Shown: piece after piece, positions 1 to 8,116 of the stretch | Position numbering within the stretch: position 1 is the stretch's first letter | Layout of the letters: the number at the start of each line of letters is the position of its first letter | Assembly: GCF_003712105.1 (NCBI RefSeq) | Contig: NZ_RHLG01000004.1 | Coordinates: 124,001-188,000 of the forward strand | Direction of reading: 5' to 3' | Length of the DNA: 64,000 nucleotides | Source: Winogradskyella sp. | Lineage (GTDB): Bacteria; Bacteroidota; Bacteroidia; Flavobacteriales; Flavobacteriaceae | The notes under the pieces: generated by a model | What the model was told of the DNA's origin: nothing | Database searches by the model: none | Seen by the model: only the letters and a program-made list of their open reading frames with translations | Position numbers and translations under genes: made by a program

Positions 1-1
1 G

Positions 2-481
2 CGAGCCAATAAGGATAAAAAGAAATTTTCAACGCTATTTAAGGTTAATCTTTATGAATATAAAGATGGCAAACCTGGGAAAAATTTAAATACCAATACT
101 ATTGTTTTTCGAGCTACCGAAACAGATGGTGATTATTACAATCTAGACATTAGAGAAGAAGATATTGTAATGCCGAAAGAAGGTGTGTTTGTTTCTCTAC
201 AAGTTTTAGGGTATACAGATAAGAATGGTAAACTATTGCCTAACAAAAAATACAAGGAAATAAATGGAAAAAATGGGATTGTAAAAATACCAACCAATTT
301 TAGGCCACTTTTACCATTTACAGGTGAAATTAAAGAACATCGAACCTATGTGAAACGTGTATTTATAAATGGAAATAACTGGGTGTTATTTAAGAACGGC
401 AATGGGTTTTCGTCAACATTACTTGGAAAAGGACTAAACAATTACGGTATAGGTTTGGATTTGGATATATTTAAAGACTAA
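2..481 (+). CDS. C-terminal part of a probable secreted/envelope protein (5' end outside window)
   Basis: The reading frame is open from the first bases of the window, so the gene begins upstream; an internal ATG at 170 is not its start. The visible 159 residues are rich in Lys, Asn and Gly with alternating hydrophobic residues, as in beta-rich domains, and end in NYGIGLDLDIFKD. I do not recognise a catalytic motif. The composition resembles C-terminal parts of flavobacterial carboxypeptidase-regulatory-like or similar extracellular proteins, but this is only an impression. Its TAA stop directly abuts the stop of the convergent dipeptidase gene (position 482), so the two transcripts must overlap at their 3' ends. 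Confidence 0.6.
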   Translation, partial: RANKDKKKFSTLFKVNLYEYKDGKPGKNLNTNTIVFRATETDGDYYNLDIREEDIVMPKEGVFVSLQVLGYTDKNGKLLPNKKYKEINGKNGIVKIPTNFRPLLPFTGEIKEHRTYVKRVFINGNNWVLFKNGNGFSSTLLGKGLNNYGIGLDLDIFKD

Positions 482-1168
482 TCACTCCGCAATTTCAAAA
501 TTAAAAAAAGTATCAGGAAATGGTTCACCTCTGAGTGTAAAATGCCACCATTCTTTTGGGTAATTTCTAAATCCAAATTTTAACATGACATCCTGAAGTT
601 TTTTCCTGTTTAGCTTTTGTTGTTCAGTTATATTTTGATAATCAACCCAAGAAGCTTCCCCAAAAAAATCGAAGGCACTTCCCATATCTAGAGGAATTCC
701 CGTCTCGCCACTGATAATAGTTAAGTCCACAGTACTACCTCGGCTATGACCAGACTTGCTAGCTATATAACCTTCTTTAAATAGATTTCGTTTTTTAACA
801 TCCGGATAAAACTCAGACTTTTTTAATGTATCATTAATCTGTCTTGCCCAACGTACAAAATGATTTACAGCACGCTGTGGTCTATAACCGTCGTAAACCT
901 TAAGACACAAGTTTTCGTTCTGCAAATAATCATGTACAAGCTTCAATTGTGTTGCAGCAGCTTTTGTAAGGTATAAGGTGTTAGACTTATATCCTTCAAT
1001 AGTATCTCCAACAAAATTATGAGTAGAATAATATTTCAATTCCACATTTAAATCAGGAATAACTTCAGAAACTTTTATAAAGTCTTTTGGAATGGAATTA
1101 TCTTGACGTACTGCTAAAAGAGAATAGCAGACTAACAAAAGAAATAAGCTATTTTTGTAAAACTTCAT
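482..1168 (-). CDS. M15-family D-alanyl-D-alanine dipeptidase (VanX/DdpX-like)
   Basis: 228 residues. Hydrolyses D-Ala-D-Ala dipeptide, so it acts in cell-wall turnover or D-Ala recovery. The motif SGHSRGSTVDLT supplies the Zn ligands H141 and D148, and EWWHF supplies the catalytic E206 and Zn ligand H209, the M15D arrangement. GYRP at 94-97 carries the conserved Arg. A hydrophobic N-terminal segment (residues 7-20) looks like a signal peptide, so the enzyme is probably periplasmic; there is no clear lipobox cysteine. The start ATG is 27 bp from the start of the divergent AlkB-like gene, so both promoters share a very small space. VanX-type activity does not by itself mean glycopeptide resistance; no vanA/vanH neighbours are present. 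Confidence 0.9.
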   Translation of the reverse strand: MKFYKNSLFLLLVCYSLLAVRQDNSIPKDFIKVSEVIPDLNVELKYYSTHNFVGDTIEGYKSNTLYLTKAAATQLKLVHDYLQNENLCLKVYDGYRPQRAVNHFVRWARQINDTLKKSEFYPDVKKRNLFKEGYIASKSGHSRGSTVDLTIISGETGIPLDMGSAFDFFGEASWVDYQNITEQQKLNRKKLQDVMLKFGFRNYPKEWWHFTLRGEPFPDTFFNFEIAE

Positions 1169-1195
1169 TTGAAGCTAATTTAGTTAAAAATAGTT

Positions 1196-1801
1196 ATGGA
1201 TTTGTTCTCAGAAACACATCAACCATTAAATCTTCCTGATGCTGAGTTAATTTACATCCCAAATTTCTTTTCTCAGACAGAAGCAGATAATTATTTTAAT
1301 TCAATATTAAAACAGACAGATTGGCAACAAGATGATATTACTGTATTTGGAAAAACCTACAAACAACCAAGGTTAACTGCACTATACGGAAGCTCCTTAA
1401 GACCATATTCTTATTCTAATATTACAATGTATCCCAAACCGTTTCCAGGCTATATTCTGGATATAAAAAAGAGAGTAGAAAGTATTGCTCATCATGAATT
1501 CAATACAGTTTTGCTGAACCTTTACAGAAATGGAAATGATAGCAATGGCTGGCATTCAGATAATGAAAAAGAACTTGGAAAACATCCAATAATTGCATCG
1601 GTTACGTTTGGTGAAGAACGACCATTTCACTTTAAACATAGACAATTAAAAGAACAACGTCATAAAATAATTTTAAAACACGGTAGTCTTTTAATAATGA
1701 AAGGCACCATGCAATCGCATTGGTTACATCAGATAGCGAAAACAAGAAAGGTTATTGAGGAACGAATTAATCTTACTTTTAGAACTATAATAGGTATATA
1801 A
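1196..1801 (+). CDS. AlkB-like 2-oxoglutarate/Fe(II)-dependent dioxygenase
   Basis: 201 residues, the normal size for the short AlkB family. Proteins of this family remove alkyl lesions from nucleic-acid bases by oxidative demethylation. The core NLYRNG...GWHSD gives Fe ligands H120 and D122, the third ligand is H178 in SHWLH, and ERINLTFR gives the 2-oxoglutarate-binding R190 and the substrate-pocket R196. PRLTALYG (58-65) matches the nucleotide-recognition-lid region of the ALKBH2/3-like group. It is cytoplasmic, with no signal peptide. It stands alone, divergent from the dipeptidase and followed by a hairpin at 1807-1838. The exact substrate (DNA or RNA, which adduct) cannot be read from the sequence. 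Confidence 0.9.
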   Translation: MDLFSETHQPLNLPDAELIYIPNFFSQTEADNYFNSILKQTDWQQDDITVFGKTYKQPRLTALYGSSLRPYSYSNITMYPKPFPGYILDIKKRVESIAHHEFNTVLLNLYRNGNDSNGWHSDNEKELGKHPIIASVTFGEERPFHFKHRQLKEQRHKIILKHGSLLIMKGTMQSHWLHQIAKTRKVIEERINLTFRTIIGI

Positions 1802-1806
1802 AAAAT

Positions 1807-1838
1807 GAGAAGTCGAGATCCCTCAATCTCGACTTCTC
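1807..1838 (+). terminator. 13-bp hairpin after the AlkB-like gene
   Basis: A perfect 13-bp inverted repeat (1807-1819 with 1826-1838) encloses a 6-nt loop, only 5 nt behind the stop codon. It is not followed by a strong T-run, so it may act as an RNA 3'-end stabiliser rather than a canonical intrinsic terminator. Confidence 0.55.
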
Positions 1839-2161
1839 TAATTTGCTTTGATTTTATGCCGGTAGATTCGGGATTCCTAAGCCAACAACATAATGCAAAT
1901 ATTTAATTAATTAATCCATTGAACTAAAAACTAATTTAGTACTCGACAAATATAAACGGGGATTTTAAATTTACCGTTTAAAAACTCTATTTATCGATGA
2001 AATGCATAAAATTTTAACATTTATCCTTGAAAAACACGTTTTAATCGATGAAATGCACAAAAATTATCACTTCAAAAATTGAAAGAAATGTGAAAATAAA
2101 GTTCTAAATGAGAACAAAATTTTAAGCCTATATTAGCGTTACATAAGAAACATATTTAAAA
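1839..2161. promoter_or_regulatory. Gene-free region with spaced direct repeats upstream of the alpha/beta hydrolase
   Basis: No convincing ORF. A 14-bp word, ATCGATGAAATGCA, occurs at 1993-2006 and 2044-2057. A degenerate copy (ATCCTTGAAAAA) lies at 2023-2034. The start-to-start spacings are 30 and 21 bp. Same-strand copies about two or three helical turns apart suggest binding sites for a regulator upstream of the gene at 2162, but the regulator is unknown. Confidence 0.4.
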
Positions 2162-3094
2162 ATGAAGACAATTTCATATTTCATTTTACTACTATTCTCT
2201 TGTACTTTATTATCACAAGAACAAAAGTACTCAGACACAGAGGTAAGTATTACGCCGTTAATTGATGGTAGCCTACTCCTACCTGAAAATGTTTCTAAGC
2301 CTCCATTAGTTATAATTATTGCTGGTTCTGGTCCTACAAATCGTAACGGAAACCAAAATTTCTTAAAAAGTAATAACCTTAAAAAACTAGCGCATAGACT
2401 AGCGGATAATAAAATTGCTTCTTTTAGATACGATAAACGCATTGTAAAGCAAATAAAACTTGGTAAGGTAAATGTAAAGGATATGCGTTTTGATGATTTT
2501 GTCGATGATGCAAAAGCCGTAGTATCATATTTTCATGATAGCGATCAATTTTCTCGAATATATTTAATAGGTCACAGCCAAGGAAGCTTAGTTGCCATGT
2601 TAGCAACAGATGACAAAATTGATGGGCTTATTTCTTTGGCAGGCGCCGGACAAAACATTGGTGATGTCATAGTTGAACAGATTAATAACACCGCCCGACA
2701 ATTTGCTGAAGAAACCAAGGTAGTTGTAGAAAAATTAAAAAAAGGAGAAACTACCACAGACTTTCCTCCTGCACTAGCTTCTATGTTTAATATGGATACA
2801 CAACCATTTATGATATCTTGGATGGCATATGAGCCAACAGCAATTATTTCAGAATTAAAACTACCTATACTATTGGTTAATGGTACAAAAGACTTGCAAG
2901 TATCTGTAGAAGAAGCGAAGCTTTTAAGCGAAGCGAACTCCAATGCTGAATTAAAAATTATCGAAAACATGAATCACGTATTATTTACAATTGAAGGTGA
3001 TAAACTAGAAAATTCTAAATCTTATAATGAAGCATTCAGAAAACTAAACCCAATAATGATTGAGGCTATTGTTTCATTTATTAACGAAAAATAA
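2162..3094 (+). CDS. Secreted alpha/beta hydrolase
   Basis: 310 residues. An N-terminal signal peptide (residues 1-18) ends near LLSQ, so the enzyme is exported. The fold signature is clear: an oxyanion-region AGSGPTNRNG (54-63), nucleophile elbow GHSQG with Ser139, the acid D244 in NGTKD, and H272 in NMNHVL. The family is the serine-aminopeptidase-S33-like or esterase group; the natural substrate cannot be inferred. Monocistronic, with a 360-bp upstream region carrying direct repeats and a strong terminator at 3116-3150. Confidence 0.85.
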   Translation: MKTISYFILLLFSCTLLSQEQKYSDTEVSITPLIDGSLLLPENVSKPPLVIIIAGSGPTNRNGNQNFLKSNNLKKLAHRLADNKIASFRYDKRIVKQIKLGKVNVKDMRFDDFVDDAKAVVSYFHDSDQFSRIYLIGHSQGSLVAMLATDDKIDGLISLAGAGQNIGDVIVEQINNTARQFAEETKVVVEKLKKGETTTDFPPALASMFNMDTQPFMISWMAYEPTAIISELKLPILLVNGTKDLQVSVEEAKLLSEANSNAELKIIENMNHVLFTIEGDKLENSKSYNEAFRKLNPIMIEAIVSFINEK

Positions 3095-3115
3095 ACTCCA
3101 AAATTTAAACATATT

Positions 3116-3150
3116 AAAAAAGCCGTTTCAGAATCGAAACGGCTTTTTTA
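3116..3150 (+). terminator. Rho-independent terminator of the alpha/beta hydrolase gene
   Basis: The stem AGCCGTTTC (3121-3129) pairs with GAAACGGCT (3136-3144) around a 6-nt loop; the stem is flanked by an A-run and followed by a T-run. This is a textbook intrinsic terminator. Confidence 0.9.
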
Positions 3151-3392
3151 CTAACTAACCAACCAATCGTAATGAAAGCGTTTGTAGTATGTCGGTAACC
3201 AGCCGACTATCGCATAAATCATTACACTTACTTAATAACAAACCCCGTGCCAAACTTTTTTTCTGAAAAAATATTTTTTTAGTGTAACAATAAAATCTTT
3301 TTGCATACTAACAATTTAAATTATATCTTTATGATATCATTTTAATATCATATTGATTTTTAAAAAGATTAACCACTTAAATTATTTAGATC
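3151..3392. other. Intergenic region upstream of the SPFH operon
   Basis: No ORF is supported in these 242 bp. A small hairpin (GTCGG 3191-3195 with CCGAC 3203-3207) is present, and the AT-rich stretch from about 3250 to 3390 should hold the promoter of the six-gene operon. I see no clear TAnnTTTG box. Confidence 0.4.
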
Positions 3393-4253
3393 ATGAAAGA
3401 AGAAAGAATCATTGTTCCTGCTAACGGCTATCTTATGTTATTTATATTTCTAGCGCTCTTCTTCGGAAGCATAGCATTAATACCTATATATGAAACGGTA
3501 TGGCCAGCTATCGGAATCGTAACTGCATTAATTTTGGCATTTGGTTTTGTTATGGTTCAACCAAATGGATCACGGGTATTATTACTTTTCGGAAAATATG
3601 TTGGCACCGTTAAGAAAAACGGATACTACTGGGTCAATCCATTTTATACAAAAAAGAAAATATCACTTCGCGCTAGCAATTTTGACAGTGAGCGCTTAAA
3701 AGTAAATGATAAGCTTGGTAACCCTGTAATGATCAGCACCATTTTAGTATGGCGTGTTCAAAATACTTACAAAGCTGCTTTTGATGTAGACAATTACGAA
3801 AACTTTGTTCGTGTACAAACTGATGCTGCTGTACGTAAGCTAGCGAGTATGTATCCATACGATAACTTTGCAGATGAAGGTAAAGTTGAAGACATTACAT
3901 TACGTTCTAGTGTAAATGAAGTTAGTAATGCTCTAGAAAAAGAAATTGACGAAAGACTTTCTATTGCAGGTATTGAGGTATTAGAAGCTCGTATTGGTTA
4001 CTTAGCATATGCTCAAGAGATTGCGAATGCTATGCTTAAACGTCAACAAGCTACAGCAATTGTTGCTGCGCGACATAAGATCGTTGAAGGTGCAGTTAGC
4101 ATGGTAGAAATGGCTATTGAAGAACTGAATAAAAATGAGGTTGTAGATTTGGACGAAGAACGTAAAGCTGCTATGGTCAGCAACCTTATGGTTGTTCTTT
4201 GTGGTGATAAGGATGCATCACCGGTTGTAAATACCGGAACATTAAGTCATTAA
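3393..4253 (+). CDS. SPFH/band-7 domain membrane protein
   Basis: 286 residues. Two adjacent hydrophobic segments (about 13-32 and 36-56) anchor the protein. They are followed by a band-7/SPFH domain (about 57-230) with typical elements such as GYYWVNPF, a segment like [15 protein letters not shown], and ...[23 protein letters not shown] near the C-terminus. SPFH proteins form oligomeric membrane scaffolds and often recruit proteases or transporters. It is the first gene of a six-gene operon whose last gene encodes an Arc-type RHH protein; an SPFH/Arc pairing is, from memory, common in bacteria. The next gene begins 1 nt after its stop. Confidence 0.9.
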   Translation: MKEERIIVPANGYLMLFIFLALFFGSIALIPIYETVWPAIGIVTALILAFGFVMVQPNGSRVLLLFGKYVGTVKKNGYYWVNPFYTKKKISLRASNFDSERLKVNDKLGNPVMISTILVWRVQNTYKAAFDVDNYENFVRVQTDAAVRKLASMYPYDNFADEGKVEDITLRSSVNEVSNALEKEIDERLSIAGIEVLEARIGYLAYAQEIANAMLKRQQATAIVAARHKIVEGAVSMVEMAIEELNKNEVVDLDEERKAAMVSNLMVVLCGDKDASPVVNTGTLSH

Positions 4254-4254
4254 T

Positions 4255-4434
4255 ATGAATAAAAATCAAATACTTAGCATCGGTATAGGTAGTGCCATTG
4301 GCACTAGTATTGGTACTACCAATGGTGCTATTACAGGAAGTATTGCCATGGGTACGGTTTATGGCTCAATGATTGGAACCGTAATTGGCGTTGTACTTGC
4401 AATTTTAATTTTTAAAGACAATAAAGATGAATAA
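4255..4434 (+). CDS. 59-residue glycine-zipper membrane peptide
   Basis: An ATG one base after the SPFH stop opens a 59-codon frame that ends inside the start of the next gene (8-nt overlap), so translation is probably coupled on both sides. Between residues 8 and 53 it is almost wholly small or hydrophobic, with Gly at roughly every fourth position (GIGSAIGTSIGTTNGAITG and on), the pattern of glycine-zipper helices that pack tightly or form oligomeric channels. The C-terminus is charged (FKDNKDE). I do not recognise the family. Its position in the operon makes it a probable partner of the SPFH scaffold. Confidence 0.75.
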   Translation: MNKNQILSIGIGSAIGTSIGTTNGAITGSIAMGTVYGSMIGTVIGVVLAILIFKDNKDE

Positions 4435-4909
4435 ATCTAGCGAGCGCTTTATACTAGTGGACCGTTATTTGGATATATCTAACAATCAAATAAATATTAT
4501 AGATAAAAAAGGAAGACGGATTAAAAATGAGTTATTTAGTAAAAACAATGGGTGGTTGATTGTTATTGGTGTTGTACTAACTGGCAATATTATAAGAAAA
4601 TATACGACCGACTTTTCTGAAAAATTATCAGACTATATTTCTATAGGGTTACAAAGTTTGGGCTTAATTTTCATTATTAGTCTATCCGTCTATCTAGTGT
4701 TTAGACACAAATGGAGCAACTTAATTGAAATTGTAGAAATTTCAAAGATTGAAATTGATAGTGAAGACGAATTTGAATACGAAGTTTCATTAATTACAAA
4801 ATCAAAAAGAACAAAAACATTAATATTTAGAAAACTAGAAAATCAGTTACAGCCATTTTTAGAGGCCATTAAAAAAAGAAATTCAAGAGTTTTAATAAAC
4901 TATATTTAA
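4427..4909 (+). CDS. Two-TM membrane protein of unknown function (SPFH operon)
   Basis: 160 residues. A soluble N-terminal stretch (1-40) precedes two hydrophobic segments (about 42-57 and 76-93), and a cytoplasmic beta-rich C-terminal part (about 95-160) has alternating hydrophobic residues (IEIVEISKIEID, YEVSLITKS). The arrangement of two TM helices plus a small beta domain resembles bacterial PH-like membrane proteins, but I see no diagnostic motif. It overlaps the preceding gene by 8 nt, and the next gene starts 1 nt after its stop. Confidence 0.75.
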   Translation: MNKSSERFILVDRYLDISNNQINIIDKKGRRIKNELFSKNNGWLIVIGVVLTGNIIRKYTTDFSEKLSDYISIGLQSLGLIFIISLSVYLVFRHKWSNLIEIVEISKIEIDSEDEFEYEVSLITKSKRTKTLIFRKLENQLQPFLEAIKKRNSRVLINYI

Positions 4910-4910
4910 G

Positions 4911-5069
4911 ATGAAAGAATATAAAGTTATACACCCAAAATTAGGATTAAAAAATAGAGTTCAGAAATATGAAGATATATTGAATCAATATGCCAGAGAA
5001 GGCTGGGAAGTAAAACACATAGTACCAAATTCTTCAATGGTAATTTTGGAGCGAGATAAAAATAGATAA
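4911..5069 (+). CDS. DUF4177-like small protein
   Basis: 52 residues, too short for an ordinary ORF filter but clearly coding by context. The ATG at 4911 follows the previous stop by 1 nt, and the TAA overlaps the next ATG (TAATG). The pattern YKV...YEDILNQYAREGWEVKHIVP...MVILER fits the DUF4177 fold (a strand, a helix ending in N-x-x-a-x-x-GWE, then two strands). Function is unknown. It is soluble and probably cytoplasmic. Confidence 0.75.
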   Translation: MKEYKVIHPKLGLKNRVQKYEDILNQYAREGWEVKHIVPNSSMVILERDKNR

Positions 5070-5575
5070 TGAAAGCTTATAAAGAAGAACAACGCTTTAC
5101 TCAACTATGGTTGATTATATTAGTCATTATAAGTGGCTTAGTACCTGCTGTAATTATTTTAGCGAGCTACTTTAAAAATCCTAATGCATTTACCGCCAGT
5201 GAGCTTATATTAATTATGGCTATTGTTCTGCTTGCATCGGGCTTTATCTTCTTCTTTAAGCTGACTACAAAAATTGATGAGCTAGGTATCCACTATAAGT
5301 TTTTCCCTATACATCTAAGATTTAAGATTATAAAATGGTCAGAGATAGACAAAGCTTACATACGTAAATATGATGCCCTAAGCGAGTATGGTGGTTGGGG
5401 ATTAAAAGGTGGTGCTCTATGGAATAAAGCCAAAGGTACGGCTATTAATATTAGTGGTGATATTGGAATACAACTTGAGCTTAAAAATGGGAAAAAGCTC
5501 CTTATTGGTACCCAGCAAAAGGATAAGTCAGAACGTACAATAGAAACGTACAAACAAAAAATGAATCATGGCTAA
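5069..5575 (+). CDS. Two-TM protein with PH-like domain (SPFH operon)
   Basis: 168 residues. Two hydrophobic segments (about 14-33 and 43-63) are followed by a beta-rich domain containing YGGWGLKGG, NISGDIGIQLELKNGKKLLIGTQ, a pattern seen in small bacterial membrane proteins with a PH-like C-terminal domain. The start codon overlaps the preceding stop by 1 nt, and the last 8 nt overlap the Arc-type gene. The general layout resembles the protein at 4427-4909, so the operon may encode two related membrane subunits. Confidence 0.75.
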   Translation: MKAYKEEQRFTQLWLIILVIISGLVPAVIILASYFKNPNAFTASELILIMAIVLLASGFIFFFKLTTKIDELGIHYKFFPIHLRFKIIKWSEIDKAYIRKYDALSEYGGWGLKGGALWNKAKGTAINISGDIGIQLELKNGKKLLIGTQQKDKSERTIETYKQKMNHG

Positions 5576-5735
5576 GAAAAAAGCATTTGCATTAAGACTA
5601 AATGAAGATATGCTTAAAGCTATCGAGAAATGGGCTGCTGACGAATTTCGTAGTACAAATGGTCAGATAGAATGGATGCTAATGCAACACCTGAAACAGC
5701 ATAAGCGTCAGCCCAAAAGAAAAGAAAAAGAGTGA
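5568..5735 (+). CDS. Arc-family ribbon-helix-helix protein
   Basis: 55 residues starting at an ATG inside the end of the previous gene (8-nt overlap). KAFALRLNEDMLKAIEKWAADEFRSTNGQIEWMLMQHL has the strand (KAFALRL), first helix and second helix of an Arc/MetJ-type dimeric DNA-binding fold, with a basic tail. Similar proteins are found beside SPFH genes in other genomes. It may repress its own operon, or act as a non-DNA-binding subunit. Its TGA stop lies within the 5' arm of the terminator. Confidence 0.85.
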   Translation: MAKKKAFALRLNEDMLKAIEKWAADEFRSTNGQIEWMLMQHLKQHKRQPKRKEKE

Positions 5736-5756
5736 CTTTTATAGTCACTTTTTTTA
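5727..5756 (+). terminator. Terminator of the SPFH operon, containing the last stop codon
   Basis: The stem AGTGAC (5731-5736) pairs with GTCACT (5744-5749) and is followed by seven T. The TGA of the Arc-type gene (5733-5735) is inside the stem, so ribosomes finishing the last gene would cover the terminator hairpin. Confidence 0.8.
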
Positions 5757-5797
5757 TGTCTTGATTTTTGTATTTTGCGATACAAATAACTAACTCA

Positions 5798-7108
5798 ATG
5801 GAAAATATACCTCTAATTACTAACGATGCTATTGTATTTGGACTTTTAATGCTTACTCTAGGTTTTGTGTTTTACACAGAGTCTATAAAAACAGGATTCT
5901 GGTCAAAATTTTACAAAATCGTTCCTGGTCTATTTATGGCATATATGCTACCAGCTGTTTTAACTACAACCGGTTTAATTGCACCTGAATGGGAATCTAC
6001 ATCCGAAAGCGGTGAAATCGTAAAAGGAAGCTCTAATTTGTACTACATGTCGAGTCGATACTTATTACCTGCTGCGCTAGTACTTATGACATTAAGCATC
6101 GATTTAAAAGGAGTTTTTAATTTAGGATGGAAAGCTCTAGTCATGTTTTTTGCAGGTACCATAGGTATTGTTATTGGCGGGCCAATCGCTTTGCTTTTAA
6201 TAGCCCAGTTGAATCCGGATTTAATTGGAGTTACTGGTCCAGATGCTGTTTGGAGAGGACTTTCTACGTTAGCTGGTAGTTGGATTGGTGGTGGCGCAAA
6301 TCAAACCGCCATGCTTGAAATTTATGGCTACAACCAAAAGCTTTATGGTGCTATGGTATTTGTAGACATTGTAGTAGCAAATATCTGGATGGCCTTAATT
6401 TTAATTGGCATTGGCAAGCGTAATATTTTCAATAAGTGGCTTAAAGCAGACACATCTGCAATTGAAGACTTAAAACAAAAAGTCTCAACATTTTCTGAAA
6501 GTGTAAAACGAAATCCATCTCTAACTGATATTATGATCATTGCTGCCCTCGCCTTCGGAGCAGTAAGTTTTGCGCATTTATCTTCAGATTATTTGGCACC
6601 ATTTTTTGGTGATTTTATAGGTGGAATAGAAAATCAGATGACTAGGAATGTATTTACATTTTTGGGCTCTAAATTCTTCTGGATGATTAGTATAGCCACA
6701 CTAATTGCTATAGGTTTATCATTTACAAAAGCAAGAAATTATGAAGGTGCAGGAGCAAGCAAATTTGGTAGTGTATTTATCTATATTCTTGTTGCTACCA
6801 TTGGCATGAAAATGGACTTAACACTAATCTTTGATAATTTTTGGCTCGTAGCCATTGGTATAATTTGGATGTCAATCCATGCACTAATTCTAATAGGTGT
6901 TGCAAAACTAATTAAGGCACCTTATTTCTTCCTTGCTGTAGGTAGCCAAGCTAATGTTGGTGGAGCAGCATCTGCGCCAATAGTAGCATCGGCCTTTCAC
7001 CCATCATTAGCAACAGTTGGTGTACTGTTAGCAGTATTTGGTTATGCCGTTGGTACGATAGCTGCAATTGGATGTACAATTTTAATGCAAATTGTTGCTG
7101 GTGGTTAG
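5798..7108 (+). CDS. DUF819 family integral membrane protein (YjcL-like)
   Basis: 436 residues from the ATG at 5798; an upstream in-frame TTG at 5768 would add ten residues but sits in a promoter-like TATTTTG sequence. The protein is a polytopic membrane protein with about 10-11 hydrophobic helices. Features that fit DUF819: MENIPLITNDAIVFGLL at the N-terminus, WIGGGANQTAM in the first half and GSQANVGGAASAP in the second, a repeated Gly-rich motif typical of two inverted halves of a secondary transporter. The substrate is unknown. The DUF4369 lipoprotein gene follows after 49 bp. Confidence 0.85.
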   Translation: MENIPLITNDAIVFGLLMLTLGFVFYTESIKTGFWSKFYKIVPGLFMAYMLPAVLTTTGLIAPEWESTSESGEIVKGSSNLYYMSSRYLLPAALVLMTLSIDLKGVFNLGWKALVMFFAGTIGIVIGGPIALLLIAQLNPDLIGVTGPDAVWRGLSTLAGSWIGGGANQTAMLEIYGYNQKLYGAMVFVDIVVANIWMALILIGIGKRNIFNKWLKADTSAIEDLKQKVSTFSESVKRNPSLTDIMIIAALAFGAVSFAHLSSDYLAPFFGDFIGGIENQMTRNVFTFLGSKFFWMISIATLIAIGLSFTKARNYEGAGASKFGSVFIYILVATIGMKMDLTLIFDNFWLVAIGIIWMSIHALILIGVAKLIKAPYFFLAVGSQANVGGAASAPIVASAFHPSLATVGVLLAVFGYAVGTIAAIGCTILMQIVAGG

Positions 7109-7157
7109 TATTTGTAAATTCTAAATTAGATATTTGCCCAAAATTTACATCACCAAT

Positions 7158-7871
7158 ATGAAAGTCATTAAAAACAGTCTATTCATCTTTATAGCTCTTA
7201 CGTTAATCGTTTCTTGTAGTAAAGAAAAAGAAAACAACTTTATACTTAAAGGGTCTATTAAAGACTTAAAAAAAGGTGTTGTTTATTTACAAAAAGATGG
7301 GGATTCTTCTGTCATAGATTTAGACTCAGTAGTTATAAAAGGACAACCAGAATTTTTATTAAGCACGACCATCGAAGAACCTATTCTTTTATATCTAAAA
7401 CTTGAAAAAAATGATGGGCAAGAGCATTTTATCCCATTCTTTGCAGATGAAGGTGAAACTCAAATAAAAACCACATTAAAATCATTTAATACAAGCGCAG
7501 AAATTAATGGCGCTGAACAACAAAAAGTCTTAGAGGGTTATTTAACATTAATGGATGATTTCAAGAATAAGAATTTAGATTTAATAAAAGCTAATTACGA
7601 AGCCCTAAAACGTAAAGATTCTATTGCTTCAGATTCTATAGTAAAACAATCCGAACGGCTATTGCGATTAAAATACGCATCTACAATAAACTTTGCACTT
7701 AATAATAATGACAGCGAAGTTGCTCCATATTTAGCCTTATACGAAATACCAGATACCAGCATAAAATATCTCGATAGTATTTATAATAATCTTACAGACA
7801 GGATTAAAACATCTCATTACGGGAAAATTCTTGAAAAATCCATTTCTGATTTTAAGACAGAATTAAAATAA
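7158..7871 (+). CDS. DUF4369-domain lipoprotein
   Basis: 237 residues from the ATG at 7158; the upstream TTG at 7134 would place the signal peptide too far inside. A lipobox (LIVSCS) predicts cleavage and lipidation near residue 20. The FILKGSIKDLKKGVVYLQ start and the strand-rich first half are typical of DUF4369, a domain that usually precedes a thioredoxin (TlpA-like) domain in Bacteroidota. Here the C-terminal half is a helical region and there is no CxxC thioredoxin motif, so this is a short form. Probably anchored in the envelope; function unknown. Confidence 0.8.
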   Translation: MKVIKNSLFIFIALTLIVSCSKEKENNFILKGSIKDLKKGVVYLQKDGDSSVIDLDSVVIKGQPEFLLSTTIEEPILLYLKLEKNDGQEHFIPFFADEGETQIKTTLKSFNTSAEINGAEQQKVLEGYLTLMDDFKNKNLDLIKANYEALKRKDSIASDSIVKQSERLLRLKYASTINFALNNNDSEVAPYLALYEIPDTSIKYLDSIYNNLTDRIKTSHYGKILEKSISDFKTELK

Positions 7872-7942
7872 TACCACTAAACAAAAAACTCCAAATAGAC
7901 AGAACCACTTGGAGTTAGTAATTTAGAGCCGATAGAGGGACT

Positions 7943-7961
7943 CACTTCGACGACGCTCAGT
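7943..7961 (-). repeat. REP-like element, copy 1
   Basis: The minus strand reads ACTGAGCGTCGTCGAAGTG, abutting the truncated tRNA-Thr 3' end. Related sequences lie at 8060-8079, 48952-48972 and 50764-50784, all in the same orientation relative to the gene they follow. Confidence 0.7.
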
Positions 7962-8059
7962 ATTAACTTCTCGTCCCAATTAATCTCAATAAAGACATTA
8001 AAAAACTCCAAATGGATACAACCATTCGGAGTTAGTAATTTAGAGCCGATAGAGGGACT

Positions 8060-8079
8060 CACTTCGACGACGCTCAGTG
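8060..8079 (-). repeat. REP-like element, copy 2
   Basis: The minus strand reads CACTGAGCGTCGTCGAAGTG, again directly joined to a truncated tRNA-Thr 3' end (8044-8060). It is an imperfect palindrome (CACT...AGTG outer arms). Confidence 0.7.
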
Positions 8080-8116
8080 TAAACTTCTCGTCCCAATTAA
8101 TCTCAGTAAAGACAAT

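Noticed and set aside
482-1168. VanX-like gene as part of a vancomycin-resistance cluster
   Set aside because: No ligase, dehydrogenase or regulator genes nearby; single dipeptidases are common in cell-wall recycling.
2572-2970. 132-codon ORF antisense to the alpha/beta hydrolase gene
   Set aside because: Fully inside a well-supported gene, low-complexity Ser/Ala-rich sequence, no independent signals.
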